Of a stretch of DNA of 64,000 nt, positions 29,343-37,476 are shown one piece after another (the first letter of the stretch is position 1; each line of letters starts with the position of its first letter). The DNA is from an uncultured Clostridia bacterium (GTDB lineage: Bacteria > Bacillota > Clostridia > TANB77 > CAG-508). The stretch is from the NCBI GenBank assembly GCA_934130435.1, contig CAKOYB010000006.1:8192-72191 (forward strand). Direction: 5' to 3'. Position numbers and translations under genes: made by a program. Below the pieces are notes generated by a model. The model made no database searches. It had not been told where the DNA came from and worked only from the letters and a program-made list of their open reading frames with translations.

Positions 29343-29981
29343 TTAGTTGTCTAAATTATCTATTGCATACTGTGCTTCTGATTTAGTAAATCCTTCAACT
29401 GAAGATATCAGTTGTTTATAAACTGCATTCTTTGACATATTCAAATCTTGTTGATATGTTTTTGCTTTTTCCAATGCATTTTTATTCCAATCTGCATCTA
29501 TATTATCTATCGCATATTGTGCAGCTTGTTTGCTAAAACCTTCAATTGATGATGTTAATTGTTTATATATTCCTTGCTTAGACATATTCATTGAAGATGA
29601 ATATATTTCTGCCTTTTTTAATGCATTTTTTTCTTCGTTAGTAGGCTCTTTACCTAAAGAATAAGTTATTATAATTTTATCTCCTTGATGTATTGTACCA
29701 TTTTCATCTACACTCTGGCTTATAAAACTTCCTTTTTTTACTGTATCAGAATATTCCTCTTTTATAGTATATTTAACTTTACTTTCATTGCACCAATTTT
29801 CTATTTCCTCTTTTTTCATATTGCTAAAATCTGCAACTGTTACACTCACTTTACTAGAAGTTTGTATGCTATTTTCATCCTGACTAGCTCCTATGCCTCC
29901 AATAATCACTATAATAACTATTAGCCAAAACCACCATTTCTTATAAATCGCTTTCTTTTCTTTTTTCACATCATTTGACAC
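29343..29981 (-). CDS. Ltp-type membrane protein, probable superinfection exclusion
   Basis: A 212-residue surface protein. One N-terminal membrane helix (WWFWLIVIIVIIGGIGA), a PASTA-like domain (residues about 48-112), and two Ltp repeats of 45-47 residues (SSMNMSKQGIYKQLTSSIEG and DLNMSKNAVYKQLISSVEG). Ltp of streptococcal phage TP-J34 blocks DNA injection of related phages. This version is anchored by a helix instead of a lipobox. It starts with GTG after GGAGGAG, has its own promoter and terminators inside the tail operon, and so looks like a gene expressed in the lysogen. Confidence 0.82.
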   Translation of the reverse strand: MSNDVKKEKKAIYKKWWFWLIVIIVIIGGIGASQDENSIQTSSKVSVTVADFSNMKKEEIENWCNESKVKYTIKEEYSDTVKKGSFISQSVDENGTIHQGDKIIITYSLGKEPTNEEKNALKKAEIYSSSMNMSKQGIYKQLTSSIEGFSKQAAQYAIDNIDADWNKNALEKAKTYQQDLNMSKNAVYKQLISSVEGFTKSEAQYAIDNLDN

Positions 29982-30004
29982 AATAAAGCTCCTCCTTTTA
30001 TTAT

Positions 30005-30032
30005 ATTATAAAAGAAGTATAATACATTGTAA
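30005..30032 (-). promoter_or_regulatory. putative promoter of the Ltp-type gene
   Basis: TTACAA, 16-nt spacer, TATAAT on the minus strand, 24 nt before the GTG start. The -35 box lies within the arm of the upstream terminator. Confidence 0.45.
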
Positions 30033-30069
30033 TTGCAAAACTTGTCGAATTCTGCGATTACAATGTATT
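30021..30069 (-). terminator. terminator after the major tail protein gene
   Basis: 17-bp arms AATACATTGTAATTGCA/TGCGATTACAATGTATT with a 15-nt loop, followed on the minus strand by ATACTTCTTTT. Confidence 0.65.
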
Positions 30070-30085
30070 TGTGTTTTTTTATTTA

Positions 30086-30592
30086 TTATTCTGTTGTTTC
30101 TTCTGTAAATGTAGGTTTTCCATTTGCAAATGTAACTGTTCCAAATTTAGGGTCACCAGTATAATTAATTGTGTAGTTTATTTTTGCACTATCTCCACCA
30201 TTTGAACTAATTTCAATTGATACAGTCCATAATCTTGCTCTATATTTTGGTGTTTCTCCTGTTTCATCTACTTTATATTTATCTATCTCTAATAAAGTGG
30301 TTTCTGCTTCTGAACCAGTCAAGAGTCTATATCTTATATTGTCTACAAATTCAAATACTTCATCACCTTTATAACATGTTTGCTCTACACCAGATGTTAA
30401 ACCATAACTGTCTACTGTTACATTTTTATTTTTGTGTATAATCCATTTTTCTTCTGTTTTTTCTGCATTGTAATCAGTAGATTTATCAGTTATTCCTACA
30501 CCAATTAAAGCCCAGTTTTCTGTATTTTCTTTAGGTGTTGTATTTAGATATTCAACTAGATCTTCTCTATTTATCTTTTTTAAAGTTGACAC
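30086..30592 (-). CDS. major tail protein
   Basis: A 168-residue protein of the phi13-type major tail family, placed between head-completion genes and tail chaperones. Typical features are the start region KKINREDLVEYLNT, ENWALIGVGITDKSTDYNAEKTEEKW and the beta-rich C-terminus (YTGDPKFGTVTFANGKPTFTE). Forms the tail tube. Confidence 0.82.
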   Translation of the reverse strand: MSTLKKINREDLVEYLNTTPKENTENWALIGVGITDKSTDYNAEKTEEKWIIHKNKNVTVDSYGLTSGVEQTCYKGDEVFEFVDNIRYRLLTGSEAETTLLEIDKYKVDETGETPKYRARLWTVSIEISSNGGDSAKINYTINYTGDPKFGTVTFANGKPTFTEETTE

Positions 30593-30595
30593 GTT

Positions 30596-31021
30596 TTATT
30601 CCTCCTTAAAATAATTTAAAAAACATTGGATACGATAAATAGCTTCATTTGCATTTGTAGCAAATATATAACCATTTGTAGTCGCACCAATGTCATATGC
30701 TCCAGGTATATCTGGAAAAATTTCTTTATTTTTATTGTTTTCTAACCAATTTCTAATATCTTCAAAAGTTTTAGAATTATCTATATTGTTTTGTATATCT
30801 TCGTTCCAATGTAATTTACTATCAAAAGTAAATAAAAACTGTCTTTCAGATCCTCTTAAGAACTTATTTAGTATTGGATTGTAACCCGCATTTTCATTTA
30901 TAGAATAAGCCTTAACTTTATCTACCAGGTATTCTATATTCAATTCTGCATATTTATCTAAATAAGGACATTGGGCCATATAATCTCTTACTTTCTCTAT
31001 CATTGCTTTTTCTTCTGCCAT
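30596..31021 (-). CDS. head-tail joining/tail terminator-like protein
   Basis: A 141-residue protein just upstream of the major tail gene, the usual place of the tail terminator. It contains LDKYAELNIEYLVDKVKAYSINENAGYNPILNKFLRG. Minor capsid or tail-completion role inferred from position. Confidence 0.6.
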   Translation of the reverse strand: MAEEKAMIEKVRDYMAQCPYLDKYAELNIEYLVDKVKAYSINENAGYNPILNKFLRGSERQFLFTFDSKLHWNEDIQNNIDNSKTFEDIRNWLENNKNKEIFPDIPGAYDIGATTNGYIFATNANEAIYRIQCFLNYFKEE

Positions 31022-31470
31022 TATCTATCTATCTCCTTTTGACCTGCATTTAATATATCTTTAAAATGGTCTGCCAACATTCTCTCAACGAAGTGGTCCC
31101 CTCTTAATGCTCCGCCGTGATAATTTAATTTTTTACCACTTGGAATCTTCTTAATATTAGGTCTACTCCAATATCTTCCACTTACTGGATCATGAAAAGC
31201 ACCTTTCTTATATTTGGGATCAACATATAAAACACCCTCATGCTGATAATGAGCATAGGGTGTATTTATGTTTATTTCTCCACTTCCAACTTTAGTAGAA
31301 TTATACATACTTGTTATCATTTGATTACTATCTTGTGGCATATATTTATCAACGTATCCCATAAAATTACTATCAATAACTTTTTGTGTTCTCCCACCAT
31401 CAAGACCATATTTATCAATAATTTGTTGCTTTTGAATACCACTAAAGGCTACCATGTAATCAACGTTCAT
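31021..31470 (-). CDS. minor capsid/head-completion protein (Minor_capsid_2-like)
   Basis: A 149-residue protein with the typical MuF-neighbour motif TPYAHYQHEGVLYVDP and ARGDHFVERM-like end (GALRGDHFVERMLADH), as in minor capsid 2 proteins of Firmicutes phages. It abuts the next gene (1-nt overlap). Confidence 0.72.
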   Translation of the reverse strand: MNVDYMVAFSGIQKQQIIDKYGLDGGRTQKVIDSNFMGYVDKYMPQDSNQMITSMYNSTKVGSGEININTPYAHYQHEGVLYVDPKYKKGAFHDPVSGRYWSRPNIKKIPSGKKLNYHGGALRGDHFVERMLADHFKDILNAGQKEIDR

Positions 31471-31471
31471 A

Positions 31472-31879
31472 TTAAGCTCCTGTTATAGCAAAATGCCACA
31501 TATCTTCTGAACCATAATCTTTAATAGCAATATTAGTGATTTTCATTACTTCTTGGTAATCTTCTAACAATTTGGTTATAGTAGTAAAATTATCTACCTT
31601 ACCTTTTATTAAATAATCATTATTTTGTAACGTCCACGTTTTTTGCTCTTTTTTGAAATCTTCTGGTTTTTGATATTTTGCATTTCTACTATCATTTATT
31701 AGTATTCTTGCAGATAAACCATCAGTTTTAGTTAGTCGTGTTCCATTTATAGATACCCCATCATTAGAACTCCAAAAACCTTTTACATAGCTTACTTTGT
31801 ATTCTTTTTTATGATTATTATCTACATATTGATTTATTATTGTCATATCTTTATCAAATATATCTTCCATATTAAGCAC
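31472..31879 (-). CDS. minor capsid protein (Minor_capsid_1-like)
   Basis: A 135-residue protein with features of the minor capsid 1 group: VKGFWSSNDGVSINGTRLTKTDGLSARI and EDMWHFAITGA at the end. Neighbours on both sides are head-completion genes. Confidence 0.72.
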   Translation of the reverse strand: MLNMEDIFDKDMTIINQYVDNNHKKEYKVSYVKGFWSSNDGVSINGTRLTKTDGLSARILINDSRNAKYQKPEDFKKEQKTWTLQNNDYLIKGKVDNFTTITKLLEDYQEVMKITNIAIKDYGSEDMWHFAITGA

Positions 31880-32276
31880 CTCTGTACAATAAGCCTGTGT
31901 CTAATAGATATAATCTAATTTCTTCTTTAATCTTAGTCTTTTGATTAGATATTTCATTTTCTAAATCACTTAAGTTAGAAGTGTTTGCAAATGTTCTTGA
32001 CAAGTCTCCTACACTTTCACTAGAGACTATTTTATCAACAGCATTGCTACTTACTAACTTATTTTTTCTTGCTTCTAATTGCTCGATTTTAAATAATATA
32101 TCAGCAACAGAACAAGTTGCCATTTGTACCTCTTCTTGATATTTTGTTATATCCCTATTAAAAATATTTTTTCGTACTTCTGCACTTGCTCTTACTACTA
32201 CTTTTATAAAATCAAGTTCGGGCATGTTGCCCTTATATGTATTTGTATAAAAATTATAATCAATATAATTTGTCAT
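31872..32276 (-). CDS. head-tail connector-like protein
   Basis: A 134-residue mostly helical protein directly downstream of the major capsid gene. DYNFYTNTYKGNMPELDFIKVVVRAS fits head-tail adaptor proteins at this position. It overlaps the next gene by 8 nt. Confidence 0.65.
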   Translation of the reverse strand: MTNYIDYNFYTNTYKGNMPELDFIKVVVRASAEVRKNIFNRDITKYQEEVQMATCSVADILFKIEQLEARKNKLVSSNAVDKIVSSESVGDLSRTFANTSNLSDLENEISNQKTKIKEEIRLYLLDTGLLYRGA

Positions 32277-32291
32277 GCCCTTTTACTCCTC

Positions 32292-33284
32292 TTATTTTTT
32301 AAACTTAGCTAAAACAACTTTTGCACCATTTGTTAATGCAACACCATAATATCTTGCTGCAGTTAAGTCATGGATTTGTTTCTTTGGAAACCATTCGTGG
32401 TCTAAAGATGTATCTTTCTTTAAGAAAATAGTTATAGCTGGTAACTCATCTTCTGTATATTCAGTTTCTTCACTATCAGCTTCCATTTTTATTACTGGGC
32501 ATACATAAAATTGTGATGCTGCAGCTAATGCTTTTACTTTATCTCCTGCTTTTAATTCAACAGTTGGGTCAACTTTATCTTGATATTCTGCTAAGTTATC
32601 AGCTGATATTGTTACAGTTCCATTTTCATCTTTTGCATAAGTTACTAGTTTTACTTTCTTAGATTTCTTTACTTGACAACCTGCAACTTTACCGATAGCA
32701 CCTTTTACCATTACACCTGGTTCGTATTTGTCTGCAGATATAAAGTTACTATCTTTTAGCAATGTTCCTTCTTGCGCTGGGTGAATAAATAATACCTTTT
32801 CAATTCCATCTTCTTCATCTTCAAATTTTGTTGAAGCATCTACTAAACCACTATAACTTATTTGAGATGTTCCATCTCCTGATGACATTTTTGCTTTATA
32901 AGCTTCATTCAAAACATCATTATCAACTTTTCCAGCTATTGATTTAGCTAATTGGGTTTCAGCTTGTCCTACTGGATTTCCTAATCCAGAATTAATTGAT
33001 TCTTGTGTTATTGATACAGATTTCATAGCTTTTTTTATAGTAAATGTTGATTTACTTGATGTCATTTTTGTTGTATCTACTTCTTCTCCTTCTGCTATAT
33101 CTTCTGCATCTCCAATATAATTCCAGCTTGGTACTGTTTTAGTATCTCCTGGTACTCCTTGTAAAGTTGTGTCTACCTTTGCATAAGGTGTTAATTTTAA
33201 TTGTGCTTCTATTTTAGCATCTAGCATGTCTCCCATTACTTCTGGGTTAATCATATTTTCCATTTTTGTTACTTCACTTGCCAT
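32292..33284 (-). CDS. major capsid protein (N4-gp56 type)
   Basis: A 330-residue protein with the N4-gp56 family start INPEVMGDMLDAKIEAQLKLTPYA and GDTKTVPSWNYIGDAEDIAEGE, a HK97-like fold in known members. The scaffold gene is directly upstream, as expected. No recoding site. Confidence 0.9.
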   Translation of the reverse strand: MASEVTKMENMINPEVMGDMLDAKIEAQLKLTPYAKVDTTLQGVPGDTKTVPSWNYIGDAEDIAEGEEVDTTKMTSSKSTFTIKKAMKSVSITQESINSGLGNPVGQAETQLAKSIAGKVDNDVLNEAYKAKMSSGDGTSQISYSGLVDASTKFEDEEDGIEKVLFIHPAQEGTLLKDSNFISADKYEPGVMVKGAIGKVAGCQVKKSKKVKLVTYAKDENGTVTISADNLAEYQDKVDPTVELKAGDKVKALAAASQFYVCPVIKMEADSEETEYTEDELPAITIFLKKDTSLDHEWFPKKQIHDLTAARYYGVALTNGAKVVLAKFKK

Positions 33285-33307
33285 TTAAATTTACCTCTTT
33301 CTTTTTC

Positions 33308-33886
33308 TTATTTTTTTAATTGGTCATACAATTCTTTGTTTTCGTTGTATAACTTTAATCTGTCTTGGTATCCCATTTTATTGAATACCTCTTTTGTTAT
33401 TTGTGTATTTCCAGGCTGTTTGATGTCTCCTGAAAATGTTGGTAAAGGTTTATCATTGTCAAATAAATAATCGTGGCTTTCTTTAATAGAGTTTACTTGA
33501 TCCTCTAACCCTTCCACGATTTCAAATTTGTCATTGTATTTAACCTTTTCCATATCTAGCATTTTACTTAAAATGCCAGTGTCTTTTGCTTTATACTTAA
33601 ATAAAGCTTTGTCTAAAGCGTTTTGCTTTTTAAAATCTTCGATTTCTTTAGAACCTTCTGTTTTACCTCTTTCATACTCAGCTGTTTTAATAGCTTCGAC
33701 GTCCACTTTTTCAAGTTCAGCTATTTTATTATTCTTTTCTGAAATAGTAGCTTCTTTAACATTTATTTGCTCTGTTAAATCATCTACTTTTGCTTTTAAT
33801 GCTGTTGTGTCTTTTCCAGACTCAATCATTATTTTTTCAATTGCATCAGTTTCAAGCCCTAAATCCTCTAAAAATTTTCTTTTCAT
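33308..33886 (-). CDS. capsid scaffolding protein (Gp20 type)
   Basis: A 192-residue charged, coiled-coil protein (residues about 20-100) of the phage minor structural protein Gp20/scaffold type, ending DRLKLYNENKELYDQLKK. It sits immediately upstream of the capsid gene. The start has AGGAACA-type spacing to a weak ribosome binding site. Confidence 0.82.
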   Translation of the reverse strand: MKRKFLEDLGLETDAIEKIMIESGKDTTALKAKVDDLTEQINVKEATISEKNNKIAELEKVDVEAIKTAEYERGKTEGSKEIEDFKKQNALDKALFKYKAKDTGILSKMLDMEKVKYNDKFEIVEGLEDQVNSIKESHDYLFDNDKPLPTFSGDIKQPGNTQITKEVFNKMGYQDRLKLYNENKELYDQLKK

Positions 33887-33988
33887 ATTGTTCCTTTCTC
33901 CTACTACGAACTTTTACGTGTTTTTCGTTCACGATGTAGTTATGCACTTGTTCACGACCTGCATATAGTCGATTTTGGATATAAAAAA

Positions 33989-34012
33989 TAGAAGTTCATT
34001 TTTGAACTTCTA
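33989..34012 (-). terminator. terminator between tRNA-like RNA and scaffold gene
   Basis: AGAAGTTCA/TGAACTTCT with a 4-nt loop, followed on the minus strand by ATTTTTTATATCC. It would end the transcript that carries the tRNA-like element. Confidence 0.7.
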
Positions 34013-34032
34013 TGATTTAACTATTTAATTAT

Positions 34033-34171
34033 TATTGAGGGTTAGGATTTGCACCTAACATAGAGTACCAGCGTATACTCCTACGCCACTTCTGATAACG
34101 GTTACCACTGTATTTTATTCGATTCGGATATTTCTATCACACTTAGCGTCTACCTATTCCGCCACCTCAAT
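34033..34171 (-). ncRNA. tRNA-Leu-like RNA of unusual size (139 nt)
   Basis: Minus-strand sequence with a tRNA-type frame: acceptor ATTGAGG/CCTCAAT, a Leu-like D arm (TGGCGGAATAGGTAGACGC), a long variable-arm hairpin (GAGTA/TACTC), and a T arm GTTAGG-TGCAAAT-CCTAAC. Odd points: the T stem has 6 pairs, giving a 13-pair acceptor-T helix. The T loop has G where U55 is expected. About 54 extra nt lie in the anticodon region, with no clear 5-bp anticodon stem and 7-nt loop (best alternative TGATA/TATCA around a 37-nt loop). CCA is not encoded. It may be a decayed tRNA, an interrupted tRNA or a tRNA mimic. Confidence 0.5.
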
Positions 34172-34196
34172 AAATTCAATATCATTTTAAACTAAT

Positions 34197-34259
34197 TTAT
34201 ATCTTAGGTATACTTCTAGGTAATCCATAATTTAAAAAATCTATATAACAATTGATCAT
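34197..34259 (-). CDS. possible 20-residue peptide
   Basis: ATG at 34259 with AGAGGA 3 nt before it, reading 20 codons to TAA (MINCYIDFLNYGLPRSIPKI). Too short to judge. The remainder of 33,887-34,282 holds the tRNA-like RNA and a terminator. Confidence 0.3.
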   Translation of the reverse strand: MINCYIDFLNYGLPRSIPKI

Positions 34260-34282
34260 TCCTCTTAATATCTTAAACAAAT

Positions 34283-34504
34283 TTATTTTTTCCTTTCTTC
34301 ATATTTATTGCCAAAATATTTTACGCAATTAGGTGTATAATGGCATTTACTGCCTCTTACTACTTCTTGAGTATTATTGTTTCTTATTGTATATGCTTCT
34401 AAATTGTCAGTAAAACTGTATGATATTTTCTGTTCTTTTAACACTTTCTCGATTTCTTCTTTTGTTCCATCAAAAAGTATTTCTAAAATATCATCTATTT
34501 CCAT
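34283..34504 (-). CDS. small unknown phage protein
   Basis: A 73-residue acidic protein between the MuF-type gene and the tRNA-like RNA. It contains VVRGSKCHYTPNCVKYFGNKYEE with two Cys. Overlap with the upstream gene (14 nt) indicates co-translation. No family recognised. Confidence 0.55.
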   Translation of the reverse strand: MEIDDILEILFDGTKEEIEKVLKEQKISYSFTDNLEAYTIRNNNTQEVVRGSKCHYTPNCVKYFGNKYEERKK

Positions 34505-36068
34505 TATTCCACCTCCTCATATCAAAATATCTTTTTATTATTTTATTTATATATATGTGTCTATCGTAGTCTCCTATGTTTTTCAATCTTTTATAGTAAT
34601 CTGTATTTGTACTTGCTATCTTAGCCTCTAACTTTTCATGCAATAAAGAATCTATCAAAAACTCTTTTGTATTTTTATCTTGTTTTCCAATTTCTATTCT
34701 TGTTATTTCCTTACATTCTCCCCATGGATAATCAATATATTTAGTTCTTCCGTTATCTCCTATTCTTGGATTGTATTCTGGTTTCTTTGAGAATTTTATG
34801 TTTTTTAGTTCATTGTTACATATATCATCAATTTGTTCTTGTGATATAGCATAAGCGTTTCTTTGTGCTCTTTTTTCTTTTATTATTATATCACTTTCTC
34901 TAGATTTTGTCACATTTTTATAGCCTTTTATATGTTCTCTTGTGTAGTCTCTTTTTAGTTCGTTTTCATTTGTAAATGTATTTAATCTATCTTGCCATTC
35001 TCTTGTTTTTAAACTTGCTTTCTTATAAGCTTCTTCATCAAGAGATTTCTTGGCAATTACTTGTTTTCTTTTCCACTTACGAATTCCATTTTCTAAATAT
35101 CTTTGTTTTTGTGATTTTTCATATTCTTCTTTATTTTCATCATATGTAAAACCTAAATCTCCTTTTGTGGTAGAGCCATACCATACAGTAAATAAGTGTT
35201 TACAGTTGATTCCTACTATCCCTCGAATGTCTCCATAATTACAATGTTCCATAAAGTCTGGTAGCTTCTTTTCTTCTTCTGTTGCCTTTCCATCATAGTT
35301 CCAACAAAAGAATTGTTTTTCTTGCCACCATGCATGATTTGTATAATTTTCTCCTCCATCTCCAGTTCTAGCTCCAAAGTGATTTGTTACTCTTACTATA
35401 TGGTTTCCACTTTCTTTTATCACTTCTTCATTTACTTTTCCAGCTAGTCCTCTTGTTGCCACTAACAAGTCTCTTCTTACTGTTCCTACAACATCATAAT
35501 TTCTTATGTTGCCATTTTTGTCTTGATAAGTAAGTATTGATATCCCTTTGTCTCCTAATCTGTCTAAACTGTCTAATATAGCTTCCTGATAACTACAAAC
35601 TCCTGCATTAGTTTTTATATATGTTTCTGTTATTATATCTGTATATATTTGCTTTACTTGTTCTTGTATAGTGTTGTTTAAATTTAAGAAAGATTTTTCC
35701 ATTTCGTTATAACTATGTTTTATTATATTTTGTATGTTTACACTATTTATTATGGTTTCAGGATTTAATAAAGCATTCTTTTTAGTTGCTATATTTAACT
35801 GATCAACTGGCACAGAACTAACACCTATATCTTTCATTGCCCTTAGTAATTCTTTTTTTGTTCTTCCTGTATATTTTGCTAAAAGTTTTATTACCTCATT
35901 ATTTAATCCTCCAAGCTCTTTTAATTTTTCAAAATACCAATAATCACTATTAATGAATTCTTCATTTATTTTAAAATGTTCTGCAATCTTTTCTATTAAC
36001 TCTAATTCTATTTTAGAATATATACTTAAAATAGGTTTTACAGCATTTTGTATTTTATTTTCTATCAT
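34491..36068 (-). CDS. MuF-type minor head protein with extra C-terminal domain
   Basis: A 525-residue minor capsid 2 (phage_min_cap2) protein. The head domain shows DGISILTYQDKNGNIRNYD-like sequence, HIVRVTNHFGARTGDGGENYTNHAWWQ and GDIRGIVGINCKHLFTVWYG near residues 235-305. The last 110 residues (from about 415, KYIDYPWGECKEITRIEIG...SLLHEKLEAKI) look like an added module. Such fused ends on MuF proteins are often toxin-like or nuclease-like, but no catalytic site can be named here. Confidence 0.8.
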   Translation of the reverse strand: MIENKIQNAVKPILSIYSKIELELIEKIAEHFKINEEFINSDYWYFEKLKELGGLNNEVIKLLAKYTGRTKKELLRAMKDIGVSSVPVDQLNIATKKNALLNPETIINSVNIQNIIKHSYNEMEKSFLNLNNTIQEQVKQIYTDIITETYIKTNAGVCSYQEAILDSLDRLGDKGISILTYQDKNGNIRNYDVVGTVRRDLLVATRGLAGKVNEEVIKESGNHIVRVTNHFGARTGDGGENYTNHAWWQEKQFFCWNYDGKATEEEKKLPDFMEHCNYGDIRGIVGINCKHLFTVWYGSTTKGDLGFTYDENKEEYEKSQKQRYLENGIRKWKRKQVIAKKSLDEEAYKKASLKTREWQDRLNTFTNENELKRDYTREHIKGYKNVTKSRESDIIIKEKRAQRNAYAISQEQIDDICNNELKNIKFSKKPEYNPRIGDNGRTKYIDYPWGECKEITRIEIGKQDKNTKEFLIDSLLHEKLEAKIASTNTDYYKRLKNIGDYDRHIYINKIIKRYFDMRRWNNGNR

Positions 36069-36071
36069 AAA

Positions 36072-37475
36072 CTATTCCTCTAGTTCTTCATTTGGTATTT
36101 GCTCTTTACTTCGCTCTCGCATTTTATTTACATACTCAGTTGCTTCTTCTTCTGAATAATCTCTCGTTTGTACAAAGTATTCTATGTCATCTATTAAACC
36201 TGCGTTTCTTTCTATTAAGCTTTGTGATTGTTTTTTTTCACTATCAACTAAGATACTGTCATCCCAATCAAAACTTGCAGTTGCCCCCACTTTATGATCT
36301 ATTCCATATAAACTCATTAAAACATCTATACTATAAATTAAATCTTCTAATGCTGTTTGTAATGCTCCTTGCACATCAGAAACTGTTACATAGTAGTCTT
36401 GCTTACTTGCCTTAATCTCTGTCGCTGTTTTTTCAATGTTTTCTATTTTAGATATGGTTCCAAATGCTAATCCGCATTGACTTTCAGCTTGCCTTAATAG
36501 TTCATTTAATCCATTAAATAGCGCTGTATCTCTTATTTCTGGACTAAATACATTCAATTTGTTCGTTTTTTCTCCGTCAATATCAAGTTTTCGGTATAGT
36601 CTTTCTTTTCCTTTTGGGTATGTTGAATTGCCATTTGCATCCTTTTTTAGCATAAGTTCATCTATATCAATAGCAAGTTCAGAACCCTCATATTCCCATA
36701 ATGTTCTACTAAACTGTTTATCTATTTCTTCCAATGTATCAATAGCATTTGCAAATATTGCAACGCCAACAGGGCTTGTATTATCAATAGGATTTGCAAT
36801 AGGTATTTTAAAGTATCCACCTAGTAATCTATTAACATCATTTATTTGTATTTCTTCTTGAATATTAGCCCAATCTTGCACTTGAGAAAGTAAAATTTGA
36901 TTACCTAATATATTAGAATTATGTACTGTAGTTTTATACGCCTTATTCTTTATTGTTAATACTGTGTCATTTAATTCTTGATATTCAAGCCTTGTATATA
37001 TTTCATTTCCTCTTGTGATTTGGTCAATAAAAATAGCACCTAGCAATTCGCCAGTGCTATCAAATTTTGTGGGTATAAATTTGTCTGCTTGAATACAACT
37101 AATCTTTATTTTTCCATTAGCATAAAATGGTTTAAAAAACATTCCACCTTTTCCTAAGGCATATTCTGTATTTGTTCTTATATTTTTAATAAATCTTTGA
37201 TATGCCTTATCTATTTCTTTATCTTCAACCTGTGATTTAAATTCTATTGTTACAGCTTTTGCAACTTTTTCACATATTGTTTTTGCAACATGCAATGATT
37301 TTACTTCTTCATTTAGCCATGGTGCTTTGCTATTATAAATATTAGACCATGTCTCAATAGCAGATAATACCTCATTACTTGTTGATATATCTATATTAAA
37401 ATCCTTTGCTATATCAGTTGTATTAAACATTTTATTTATTGCTCCTTTAATAAAATTTATTATTCTTTCAAACAT
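36072..37475 (-). CDS. phage portal protein
   Basis: A 467-residue portal of the Firmicutes SPP1-like group. It has the usual order portal then MuF protein. The start was set at the ATG at 37475 (MFERIINFIK), because the TAA of the recoded terminase ends 1 nt before it. The longer frame to 37508 would read into terminase. Conserved features are SAIETWSNIYNSKAPW near the N-terminus and TATEIKASKQDYYVTVSDVQ near residue 360. Confidence 0.85.
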   Translation of the reverse strand: MFERIINFIKGAINKMFNTTDIAKDFNIDISTSNEVLSAIETWSNIYNSKAPWLNEEVKSLHVAKTICEKVAKAVTIEFKSQVEDKEIDKAYQRFIKNIRTNTEYALGKGGMFFKPFYANGKIKISCIQADKFIPTKFDSTGELLGAIFIDQITRGNEIYTRLEYQELNDTVLTIKNKAYKTTVHNSNILGNQILLSQVQDWANIQEEIQINDVNRLLGGYFKIPIANPIDNTSPVGVAIFANAIDTLEEIDKQFSRTLWEYEGSELAIDIDELMLKKDANGNSTYPKGKERLYRKLDIDGEKTNKLNVFSPEIRDTALFNGLNELLRQAESQCGLAFGTISKIENIEKTATEIKASKQDYYVTVSDVQGALQTALEDLIYSIDVLMSLYGIDHKVGATASFDWDDSILVDSEKKQSQSLIERNAGLIDDIEYFVQTRDYSEEEATEYVNKMRERSKEQIPNEELEE

Positions 37476-37476
37476 T

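Noticed and set aside
34080..34130. UCCG in the tRNA-like RNA as an anticodon for CGGA
   Set aside because: The four bases do not lie in a loop closed by a 5-bp stem; neighbours do not pair. I keep it only as a remark.
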